64,000 bases of DNA from Limnohabitans kasalickyi (GTDB lineage Bacteria; Pseudomonadota; Gammaproteobacteria; Burkholderiales; Burkholderiaceae_C), in assembly GCA_965234325.1 (NCBI GenBank), contig OZ248417.1, forward strand, positions 62,001-126,000. The letters are read 5' to 3'. This document shows, piece by piece, positions 1 to 7,164 of this stretch (position 1 is its first letter; each line of letters begins with the position of its first letter). The position numbers were made by a program, and so were the translations under genes. Below the pieces are notes generated by a model. That model searched no databases. It was not told the origin of the DNA and saw nothing but the letters and a program-made list of their open reading frames with translations.

Positions 1-64
1 CATGGCCAAAGAAACAGCCACTTGGGGCCGCGTGATCCGGGAACGCAAGATCACGGGCGAATAA
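1..64 (+). CDS. C-terminal tail of a Bug/TctC-type periplasmic binding protein (partial)
   Basis: Only the last 20 codons and a TAA stop lie in the window; the reading frame is open to the left edge. The tail has the pattern ETATWGRVIRE-KITGE. This resembles the C-terminal helix of Bug-family (tripartite tricarboxylate transporter, TctC-like) extracytoplasmic binding proteins, which typically end in W-x-K-V-I-x-x-A-x-I. Such proteins bind carboxylates in the periplasm. The assignment rests on a very short stretch, so only the family is proposed, not the ligand. Confidence 0.5.
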   Translation, partial: MAKETATWGRVIRERKITGE

Positions 65-109
65 ATTTTCAAATGGCATCACCTTGACCTACACAACACG
101 AAACACCCC

Positions 110-901
110 ATGACCCTCTTTCAAAACACCACCCGACGTGCCGCACTATTTGGCTTGGGCGTTTTGCTGCTGGCCTCGCAAATCGCCAGCGCTGCCGAAA
201 TTCGCGTCATCACCTCGGGCGCATTCACCGAAGCCTACAAACAACTGATCCCTATTTACGAGCAAGCGTCTGGCCATAAAGTGATCAGCGCATTTGGGGC
301 CTCCATTGGCAATGCGCCTGACTCCATCCCAAGCCGTTTCGCGCGTGGCGAAAAGTTTGACTTGGTGATCTTGTCTGAAGGTGGCTTAGAAGCCTTGGCC
401 AAGGATGGCAAGCTGGTCAAAGGCAGCCGTGTCGATTTGGCGCGCTCTCAAATTGGCGCCGCAGTTCGCAAAGGCACCCCCAAACCTGACATCAGCACGG
501 TGGATGCGTTGAAGCAAACCTTGCTCAACGCCAAATCGATTGCCTATTCGGCCAGCGCGAGCGGCACCTATTTGTCGACGGCGCTGTTCCCTAAATTGGG
601 CGTGGCCGATCAGCTGAAAGACACCGCCAAGAAAATCATGAGCGAGCGTGTGGGTGCCGTGGTGGCAAGGGGCGATGCCGAGCTGGGCTTTCAGCAAGTG
701 AGTGAGTTGATTTACTTCAAAGAACTCGACTTCATCGGCACCTTGCCAGAGTCGGTGCAACAAACCATCTATTTCTCCTCCGCCTTGGTGGAAGGTTCGC
801 AAGAGCAAGAAGCGGCCAAACATTTGGTGCGTTTTTTCACCTCGCCGGCTGTGGCCAACATCGTGCGGGCGACAGGTTTAGATCCAGCGACGTCGCGTTG
901 A
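110..901 (+). CDS. ModA-like periplasmic substrate-binding protein
   Basis: A 263-residue protein with a classical signal peptide: Arg-rich start, hydrophobic core around residues 12-25, and a cut near ASA-AEIR. The mature part opens with EIRVITSGAF and continues with the two-lobed fold of the molybdate-binding (ModA) branch of type 2 solute-binding proteins, including the FDLVIL-SEGGLEAL segment. Many such orphan proteins in Burkholderiales are not molybdate-specific. No ABC permease or ATPase follows; the next gene encodes a CoA-transferase 16 bp downstream and the previous gene is another binding protein. That context suggests organic acid uptake or sensing rather than molybdate transport. 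The ligand cannot be told from sequence. Confidence 0.75.
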   Translation: MTLFQNTTRRAALFGLGVLLLASQIASAAEIRVITSGAFTEAYKQLIPIYEQASGHKVISAFGASIGNAPDSIPSRFARGEKFDLVILSEGGLEALAKDGKLVKGSRVDLARSQIGAAVRKGTPKPDISTVDALKQTLLNAKSIAYSASASGTYLSTALFPKLGVADQLKDTAKKIMSERVGAVVARGDAELGFQQVSELIYFKELDFIGTLPESVQQTIYFSSALVEGSQEQEAAKHLVRFFTSPAVANIVRATGLDPATSR

Positions 902-917
902 CATTGATAATGGCGGC

Positions 918-1832
918 ATGACTGCTGCCACACCCTCCCTTTCAATCACCCCACTCAAAGGGGTGCGCGTCTTAACCCTTGCCCTGAACTTGCCTGGCCC
1001 CGCTGCCGTCATGCGACTGCAGGCCATGGGTGCCAAATGCACCAAGCTCGAACCCTTGCCTCCTGCTGGCGGCACGACCTTAGACCCGATGGGGCTCTAC
1101 AAACCTGAAGCCTACGCGGTGATGCACCAAGGTGTGAAGGTCGTTCAGGCGGACTTAAAGTCCGAGCGCGGCCAAGTGGCGCTGCACAAGCAACTGGCGC
1201 AAACAGATGTTTTGATCACATCGTTTCGCCCTTCGGCCCTGAAAAAACTGGGAATGAACTGGGCGGATTTGCACCGCGCTTACCCCGCTTTGTGCATGAT
1301 CGCGATCGTGGGCTCACCCGGCGAACGGGCGGAAGAACCTGGTCATGATTTGACGTATCTGGCCGAAAACCACTTGGTGACAGGGCTCGAATTGCCGGCC
1401 ACGCTGTATGCAGACATGGGCGGCTCATTGCTCACGACCGAAGCGGTGTTAAAAGCTTTGCTGCTGCGCCAACGCCCAGGACGCAGTCATGGCAAAGGCG
1501 TGTTTCAAGAAATCGCGCTGAGTGATGCGGCCGCCTATTTGGCCCTGCCGCGCACTTGGGGCTTGACCACGCCACAAGGCGATGTGGGCGGTGCACATGC
1601 TGGCTACAAGGTCTACCCTTGCAAAAACGGTCGCGTCGCCGTGGCTGCTTTAGAACCGCACTTTGCCGCTCGTTTGTGTGAGGCAGCAGGCCTCAGCACA
1701 GACGCTGCCAAACAGATGCAGAAAAAAACCACACATGAGGCCTTGGCAGCCTTTTTCCTCACCCAAACGCGCCAACAGCTTGACCGCTTGGCTGCGAGCA
1801 AAGACATTCCGCTGCATTCGCTCGCGCGTTAA
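918..1832 (+). CDS. CaiB/BaiF (class III) CoA-transferase, short form
   Basis: 304 residues. The start LKGVRVLTLALNLPGPAAV matches the N-terminal Rossmann part of family III CoA-transferases and racemases (Frc, CaiB, AMACR), followed by VVQADLKSERG and the GHDLTYLAEN stretch near residue 135, equivalent to the conserved GHD region. These enzymes move CoA between carboxylic acids or epimerise 2-methylacyl-CoAs. Family members are usually about 350-400 residues; this one is shorter at the C-terminus. It ends cleanly with no frameshift visible, so it is probably a genuine short variant close to AMACR-type proteins. Its neighbours, a binding protein on one side and a convergent enoyl-CoA hydratase on the other, fit acyl-CoA metabolism. 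The substrate is unknown. Confidence 0.75.
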   Translation: MTAATPSLSITPLKGVRVLTLALNLPGPAAVMRLQAMGAKCTKLEPLPPAGGTTLDPMGLYKPEAYAVMHQGVKVVQADLKSERGQVALHKQLAQTDVLITSFRPSALKKLGMNWADLHRAYPALCMIAIVGSPGERAEEPGHDLTYLAENHLVTGLELPATLYADMGGSLLTTEAVLKALLLRQRPGRSHGKGVFQEIALSDAAAYLALPRTWGLTTPQGDVGGAHAGYKVYPCKNGRVAVAALEPHFAARLCEAAGLSTDAAKQMQKKTTHEALAAFFLTQTRQQLDRLAASKDIPLHSLAR

Positions 1833-1843
1833 TCACGTTGACA

Positions 1844-1867
1844 TGGGCCATCGCTTGGCCCACTTTT
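1844..1867 (+). terminator. Rho-independent terminator after the CoA-transferase
   Basis: A 7-bp perfect stem TGGGCCA/TGGCCCA with a 5-nt loop is followed by CTTTT, 12 bp after the CoA-transferase stop. The U-run is short, so it is a modest terminator. It sits in the tail-to-tail gap before the convergent hydratase gene. Confidence 0.5.
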
Positions 1868-1909
1868 CCTCGGTCGCCGCACTGTCGGTTGAGTTTTGAT
1901 CAAGACGCT

Positions 1910-3070
1910 TCAGCTCAAATGTCGCAAGGGGTGCGCACTGCTGGGCCAAGGACTTTCGAAAAAGGGGAGCACCATCTCGGAGGTGACCTCTTCAATGCGA
2001 CTGGGCTGCCATTTGGGTTGACGGTCTTTGTCGACCGCCAAAGCGCGGATGCCTTCCACGGTTTCGCTGCTCACGCCACGGCGAGCCAGATGGTCCGTGT
2101 TGAAACAGTGACGCACCAAGTCACGCTCCAAGCGTAAGTCTTCAGCCAAGCTCATCTGGCGACCGCGACGCACCAGCTCCAAGGTGACGTGCAACATCAG
2201 CGGCGAACGGTGACGCAAAGCGTCTAGAGTTTGGCTGGCCCAAGTGCTGCCATCATCTGTTGCTGTTGCTTTGGCTTGCTCATCTTGAATTTGAACTTGC
2301 AGAGCCTGCACCATCTCAGTGATGGTATGGAGGGAAAAAACGGCATCCAGCGCTGGCGCCTTCCAAGCGGGTGACTGAGCGACAGCTGCTTGTGTGGTGG
2401 CCTGCGTTTGCTCACGTAACCAAGCCAACATGGCTGCGGCATCAGACCAACTCTTTTCCGACAAGCCTTGCCATAAGGCCGGCAAATCAGCGGAGGCCGC
2501 GCATGCATCGGCTAAGTCCACTGTCAAAGCCTCGCCACCGCGCAGTACCTGCCCCGTCAGGGCCAAATACTCGCCGATGGATCCGGCACAGCGGCTCAAA
2601 AAGTAGCCACCACCCACATCAGGAAACAGGCCAATATGCGTTTCTGGCATGGCCATCAGTGTGCGTTCCGTAACGATGCGCAAAGCCGCGCCTTGACTCA
2701 CGCCCATGCCACCGCCCATGACAATGCCGTCCATGAAAGCAATGTAGGGCTTGGGATAGTTCTGAATCAGATGATTGAGGCTGTACTCCTCCGTGAAGAA
2801 GTCTTCCAAACTCGCGTCGCCAGACAGCGCGGCTTGGTGAAAGTAACGAATATCACCGCCTGCGCAAAAGGCGCCAAAAGGTCCCTCTTTGTTGCAGCCG
2901 CGAATCGCAACGGCCCAAACTTGAGGGTCGTTTTGCCACATCTGCAGGACATGGGTCAACTCACGCACCATGTCCAACGACAAGGCATTCAAAGCCTTGG
3001 GACGGTTCAAAGTAATCAAGCCAATGTGGCCCACACAGTGGTGTTGCACATCTTCGGTATAGAGGTTCAT
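1910..3070 (-). CDS. Enoyl-CoA hydratase/isomerase family protein, 3-hydroxyisobutyryl-CoA hydrolase type
   Basis: 386 residues, the length of the ECH_2 branch (3-hydroxyisobutyryl-CoA hydrolase and relatives) rather than the roughly 260 of ordinary crotonases. Seen in order: GLITLNRPKALNALSL near residue 18, the oxyanion-hole segment FCAGGDIRYF near 68, MDGIVMGGGMGVS near 115, and the catalytic-Glu region MPETHIGLFPDVGGGYFLSR near 142. Such enzymes hydrolyse 3-hydroxyisobutyryl-CoA in valine catabolism; some close relatives are hydratases, so exact activity is open. The ATG overlaps the stop of the upstream EamA gene by 4 bp (ATGA), indicating translational coupling. It is convergent with the CoA-transferase. 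Confidence 0.85.
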   Translation of the reverse strand: MNLYTEDVQHHCVGHIGLITLNRPKALNALSLDMVRELTHVLQMWQNDPQVWAVAIRGCNKEGPFGAFCAGGDIRYFHQAALSGDASLEDFFTEEYSLNHLIQNYPKPYIAFMDGIVMGGGMGVSQGAALRIVTERTLMAMPETHIGLFPDVGGGYFLSRCAGSIGEYLALTGQVLRGGEALTVDLADACAASADLPALWQGLSEKSWSDAAAMLAWLREQTQATTQAAVAQSPAWKAPALDAVFSLHTITEMVQALQVQIQDEQAKATATDDGSTWASQTLDALRHRSPLMLHVTLELVRRGRQMSLAEDLRLERDLVRHCFNTDHLARRGVSSETVEGIRALAVDKDRQPKWQPSRIEEVTSEMVLPFFESPWPSSAHPLRHLS

Positions 3071-3966
3071 GTCTTTTTATGTCCTGTCGTTGATCGCTGT
3101 GTCCACCAAGCGTTGAGCAGCAAAGCCAAAACCACCATGGCACCACCACTGAGCACTTGCGCACTAGGAACTTCATCCGCACCCAGCCACGCCAAAGCAA
3201 TGCCGAATAACACTTCAAGCAAAGCCAGCAAAGAAATTTCGGGGGCGGGCAACACGCGCGCACAAATCACCACCAGCACACAGGGCACTGCCAACTGCAC
3301 CAAACCCAGCAAGGCCAACCAGGCCACATCGGATCCACTGGCGCGCAGCGGCCATGCCAGAGGCAAGGTACACAGGGCGGACAAAACTGCACCGACCAGG
3401 ACGGCTGGCACCATGTCCAGAGATTGCCCGCGGGTTTGCGCGTGTTGCACCACACTCCAATTCACGGCAGCTGCCGTGGGAACCAACAAGGCCACCCAGG
3501 TTCCCAAAGAGACGCCGGGTGAGCCGGTATCTGCAAGCGGCCCTGCAAACATCCAAGCCATACCGGCGCAGGCCAAAGCAATCGACAAACCCGTGTGCGC
3601 AGCAATGCGTTGGCCAAAGAAAATACGGGCGACAAGGGCAGAAATGAGCGGCCCTACCGCCATGGTGATCAAGACCTCCGCCACCGGAGCCAACGTGAGC
3701 GCCACCATGAAGGCCGTGAACATCACCGCCCAGCAAGCACCACTTAGCCACAAGACGCGCGGGGCGTGAAAAAGCCGAGAGAAAAACTCTCGGCCTTGAT
3801 AGAGGGGCAAGATCACCAGCAATGAAGCAACGGTGAACAAGCTACGCCAAAACGTGACCTCAAAACTCTGGGCACTCTCTAGCTGACGTGTCACGATGCC
3901 CGCAATGGACCACAGGGCGGTGACCCCCACCATGGTCCACACTGCACGGGCATGCGTCCAACGCAT
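3067..3966 (-). CDS. EamA/DMT-family inner-membrane transporter
   Basis: 299 residues with about ten hydrophobic segments arranged as two repeats of five, the EamA (RhaT/YdcZ-like) pattern of drug/metabolite exporters. Recognisable parts are WSIAGIVTRQLESA in the first helix pair and the second-repeat segment with EISLLALLEVLFGIALAWLG. Family members export amino acids, nucleosides or metabolites by proton exchange; the substrate cannot be predicted. It lies 26 bp downstream of typA on the same strand and overlaps the following hydratase gene by 4 bp, so it may be read both from the typA operon and as a small two-gene unit. Confidence 0.85.
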   Translation of the reverse strand: MRWTHARAVWTMVGVTALWSIAGIVTRQLESAQSFEVTFWRSLFTVASLLVILPLYQGREFFSRLFHAPRVLWLSGACWAVMFTAFMVALTLAPVAEVLITMAVGPLISALVARIFFGQRIAAHTGLSIALACAGMAWMFAGPLADTGSPGVSLGTWVALLVPTAAAVNWSVVQHAQTRGQSLDMVPAVLVGAVLSALCTLPLAWPLRASGSDVAWLALLGLVQLAVPCVLVVICARVLPAPEISLLALLEVLFGIALAWLGADEVPSAQVLSGGAMVVLALLLNAWWTQRSTTGHKKT

Positions 3967-3992
3967 CTGCTTTAAGCGCTTGGTAAAGAGGA

Positions 3993-5810
3993 TTACTTGT
4001 TGCGCTTGCGTTCGCTTTCGGTCAAGAAACGCTTACGCAGACGCACGCTCTTGGGTGTGATTTCGACCAACTCGTCGTCCTCAATGAATTCAACACCGTA
4101 CTCCAAGGTCAAGTCGATAGGAGGCGTGATTTTGATCGCGTCTTCTTTGCCGGACACACGGAAGTTGGTCAGCTGCTTGGTACGTGTGGCGTTCACCACC
4201 AAGTCGTTGTCACGGCTGTGGATACCCACAATCATGCCTTCGTACACAGGGTCGTTCGCCTTGACGAACATACGGCCGCGGTCGTCCAATTTGCCCAGGG
4301 CGTAGGTGAAAATTTCACCGTCGTCCATGGAGATCAACACCCCGTTCTTACGTCCGCCGATGTCACCTTTGTGAGGCTCGTAGCTGTCAAAGATGTTGGA
4401 GATCAAACCGGAACCACGTGTCAAGTTCAAGAACTCGTTGGTGAAACCAATCAAACCACGCGCAGGAATGCGGTATTCCAAACGCACGCGACCACGGCCA
4501 TCTGGCTCCATGTTCACGAGTTCGCCTTTGCGCTCGCCCAAGGCTTGCATGACGCCGCCTTGATGGGTTTCTTCGATGTCAGCAGTCACCATCTCGATAG
4601 GCTCGTGACGCACACCGTCCACATCACGGAACACCACGCGTGGCTTAGAAACGGCCAACTCGTAGCCTTCACGGCGCATGTTTTCTAACAAAATCGTCAA
4701 GTGCAATTCGCCGCGACCCATGACTTCGAAAATACCTTCTTCGTCGGTTTCTTTGACGCGCAAGGCCACGTTGTGTTGCAGTTCTTTTTGCAAACGGTCC
4801 CAGATTTGACGGCTGGTCACGAACTTGCCTTCACGACCGGCCAAGGGGCTGGTGTTCACGCAGAAGTTCATGGTCAGCGTGGGCTCATCCACCTTCAACA
4901 TGGGCAAAGGTGCAGGATTGGCAACGTCCGTCACAGTCACACCGATGTTCAGGTCAGCAATACCGTTGATCAACACGATGTCGCCAGGGCCGGCTTCGGT
5001 CACTTGCACGCGGTCCAAACCTTGGAACTTGAGCACTTGGTTGACACGGCCTTTGATGGCTTTGCCGTCTGGGCCTTCCATCACCACCACATCCATTTGG
5101 GGCTTGATGGTGCCTTGGCTGATACGGCCCACGCCGATACGACCGACGAAGGTCGAGAAGTCGAGCGCAGAAATTTGCAATTGCAAAGGAGCGGCAGGGT
5201 CACCTTGTTGTGGGGGAACGTGCTTGAGCACGGTGTTGAACAGGGCCGACATGTCGGGGCCCCACTGCTCACCGGGTGTGCCTTCGTCCATCGAGGTCCA
5301 ACCGTTGATGCCAGAGGCGTAGACCACGGGGAAGTCGAGTTGTTCGTCGGTGGCACCGAGCTTGTCAAACAAGTCGAAGGCGGCGTTGACCACGAAGTCA
5401 GGACGTGCACCGGGCTTGTCCACTTTGTTGACGACCAGAATCGGACGCAAACCCAAGGCCAAAGCCTTCTTGGTCACGAAACGCGTTTGAGGCATCGGGC
5501 CTTCTTGTGCGTCGATCAACAACACCACACCGTCAACCATGGACAAAGCGCGTTCGACTTCACCACCGAAGTCCGCGTGACCGGGGGTGTCGACGATGTT
5601 GATGTGGGTACCTTCCCAGCTCACGGCGCAGTTCTTGGCCAAAATCGTGATGCCGCGCTCGCGTTCGATGGCGTTGTTGTCCATCACGGTGTCGACCACT
5701 TTTTCGTGATCGGCGAAGGTGCCCGATTGACGCAGCAACTGGTCGACCATGGTGGTTTTGCCATGGTCAACGTGGGCGATGATGGCGATGTTACGGATTT
5801 GTTTACTCAT
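3993..5810 (-). CDS. typA: Ribosome-associated GTPase TypA/BipA
   Basis: 605 residues from the ATG at 5810. A GTG three codons upstream is also in frame, but the ATG has a good GGAG ribosome binding site 8 nt away and overlaps the truB stop by 4 bp (ATGA). The G domain shows AHVDHGKTT (P-loop), the switch region RERGITILAKN, DTPGHADFGGEV and NKVDKP. EF-G-like domains and the BipA-specific C-terminus follow, including RGLIGFTNEFL near residue 420. BipA binds the ribosome, aids 50S assembly at low temperature and adjusts stress and virulence responses. It is the last essential-process gene of the rimP-nusA-infB-rbfA-truB-typA series. Confidence 0.97.
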   Translation of the reverse strand: MSKQIRNIAIIAHVDHGKTTMVDQLLRQSGTFADHEKVVDTVMDNNAIERERGITILAKNCAVSWEGTHINIVDTPGHADFGGEVERALSMVDGVVLLIDAQEGPMPQTRFVTKKALALGLRPILVVNKVDKPGARPDFVVNAAFDLFDKLGATDEQLDFPVVYASGINGWTSMDEGTPGEQWGPDMSALFNTVLKHVPPQQGDPAAPLQLQISALDFSTFVGRIGVGRISQGTIKPQMDVVVMEGPDGKAIKGRVNQVLKFQGLDRVQVTEAGPGDIVLINGIADLNIGVTVTDVANPAPLPMLKVDEPTLTMNFCVNTSPLAGREGKFVTSRQIWDRLQKELQHNVALRVKETDEEGIFEVMGRGELHLTILLENMRREGYELAVSKPRVVFRDVDGVRHEPIEMVTADIEETHQGGVMQALGERKGELVNMEPDGRGRVRLEYRIPARGLIGFTNEFLNLTRGSGLISNIFDSYEPHKGDIGGRKNGVLISMDDGEIFTYALGKLDDRGRMFVKANDPVYEGMIVGIHSRDNDLVVNATRTKQLTNFRVSGKEDAIKITPPIDLTLEYGVEFIEDDELVEITPKSVRLRKRFLTESERKRNK

Positions 5811-6757
5811 GCTTGACACTCCAATATGGTTTGAATTTCGATCGGGCTCAACAAGCGCCCGGGAATCAGTTCACCAGCCGTGACGTGCGCAGTGCCCAAG
5901 AGGGCGTGCGGCGTCTGACCGTACACAGCCATGTGCGAACTGTCGGGCCAAGAGCCACGGCGGCGCACACCGCTTAAGAATCTGCCCGCATCTTCTGGGG
6001 GCAAGGTGACAGGGGTATGACCGTCGAGCAAGGCATCGACGGGCAACAGGCGCGTTTCGCGCGCTTGTTCGGTGAGGGCTTCTAATTCAGCCACGGTGAT
6101 GCACTGACTGGCCTCAAAAGGACCGGTCACGGTGCGACGTAAAGCGCCCAAATGGGCACAGGTGCCCAAGGCAATGGCGATGTCTTCGCCCAACGTGCGG
6201 ATGTACGTGCCTTTGCTGCACGTGACAACGATCTTCAAACGGCGATGGCCATTCTCAGGTTCGATCTCTTGCAGTTGCAACGCATGAATCGTGACAGGAC
6301 GCGCTTCGCGCGCCACCTCGATGCCTGCACGCGCATAGTCATACAAGGCTTTGCCATCTTTTTTCAAGGCGCTGTACATGGGCGGTACTTGGCTGATCGG
6401 CCCTGTGAATTGGGCTTGCACAGCCAGCAATTGTTCAGGCGTGAAATCCACGGGCTTTTCAAGAACGACTTCGCCTTCAAGGTCACCAGTGCTAGTTTGA
6501 ATGCCCAGCACAGCGATGGCTTCGTAGGACTTGTCAGCATCCAAATGCAACTGGCTGAACTTCGTTGCCGCACCAAAACACAAAGGCAGGACGCCCGTAG
6601 CCAAAGGATCCAAGGTGCCCGTATGACCCGCTTTTTCGGCGCGCAACAGCCACTTCGCCTTTTGCAAGGCGTCGTTGCTGGAGAGTCCGTAGGGTTTATC
6701 AAGCAACAACACCCCGTGTACAGGGCGGCGCTGCACCCTGGTGCGGGGCGCGTTCAT
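5807..6757 (-). CDS. truB: tRNA pseudouridine-55 synthase TruB
   Basis: 316 residues. TruB makes pseudouridine 55 in the T-loop of nearly all tRNAs. The N-terminus has GVLLLDKPYGLSSNDALQKAK and the GHTGTLDPLATGVLPLC motif that carries the catalytic Asp, near residue 49. Further conserved parts are KGTYIRTLGEDI and the C-terminal PUA-like region. The ATG starts 2 bp after the rbfA stop, and the gene ends in a 4-bp overlap with typA, so it is embedded in one polycistronic unit with ribosome maturation factors. Confidence 0.97.
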   Translation of the reverse strand: MNAPRTRVQRRPVHGVLLLDKPYGLSSNDALQKAKWLLRAEKAGHTGTLDPLATGVLPLCFGAATKFSQLHLDADKSYEAIAVLGIQTSTGDLEGEVVLEKPVDFTPEQLLAVQAQFTGPISQVPPMYSALKKDGKALYDYARAGIEVAREARPVTIHALQLQEIEPENGHRRLKIVVTCSKGTYIRTLGEDIAIALGTCAHLGALRRTVTGPFEASQCITVAELEALTEQARETRLLPVDALLDGHTPVTLPPEDAGRFLSGVRRRGSWPDSSHMAVYGQTPHALLGTAHVTAGELIPGRLLSPIEIQTILECQA

Positions 6758-6759
6758 GC

Positions 6760-7131
6760 TCAGTCGTCCTTCGCTTTGGAAGCGACTGCCTTGGCAATCA
6801 AGGCGTTCATGTCCGAGGCTCGCTCAGGCGTGCGGTCGTACACAAAGTGCAAGGTAGGCACGGTGTGGATGTGCAAACGCTTGAACAAGCCATTGCGCAG
6901 GAAACCTGCAGCTTGGTTCAAGCCCTCGCCTGTTTTCACAGGGTCGCCGGTGAGCACGCTGTAATGCACTTTGGCATGGGCGTAATCGGGCGTGACTTCG
7001 ACGCCTTGCAACGTGACCATACCCACGCGCGGGTCTTTCAACTCACGCGCGATCAACTCGGCCAGATCACGCTGGATCTGGTCGGCCACTTGGTAGCTGC
7101 GGTTGGGAGTGCTGGACGGTTTGCGTGCCAT
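6760..7131 (-). CDS. rbfA: 30S ribosome-binding factor RbfA
   Basis: 123 residues from the ATG at 7131 (MARKPSS). A longer frame begins with GTG at 7161, but the extra residues are not typical of the family and its putative AAGG lies only 2-3 nt away, so the internal ATG is preferred. RbfA is a KH-fold protein that helps mature the 16S rRNA 5' end and is needed in the cold. Seen: the VADQIQRDLAELI helix, the ARELKDPRVGMVTLQGVEV strand, and the HTVPTLHFVYDRTPERA end. It lies between infB (33 bp upstream) and truB (2 bp downstream), the standard arrangement. Confidence 0.93.
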   Translation of the reverse strand: MARKPSSTPNRSYQVADQIQRDLAELIARELKDPRVGMVTLQGVEVTPDYAHAKVHYSVLTGDPVKTGEGLNQAAGFLRNGLFKRLHIHTVPTLHFVYDRTPERASDMNALIAKAVASKAKDD

Positions 7132-7164
7132 GCTGGATTGCCTAGTGAAAGTGCCACTCACGCC

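Noticed and set aside
2636..3769. 377-codon plus-strand open frame opposite the hydratase and EamA genes
   Set aside because: Spans two real coupled genes in antisense; no motif.
4701..5816. 371-codon plus-strand open frame opposite typA
   Set aside because: Antisense shadow of a conserved GTPase, His/Val/Asp-rich with no recognisable fold.
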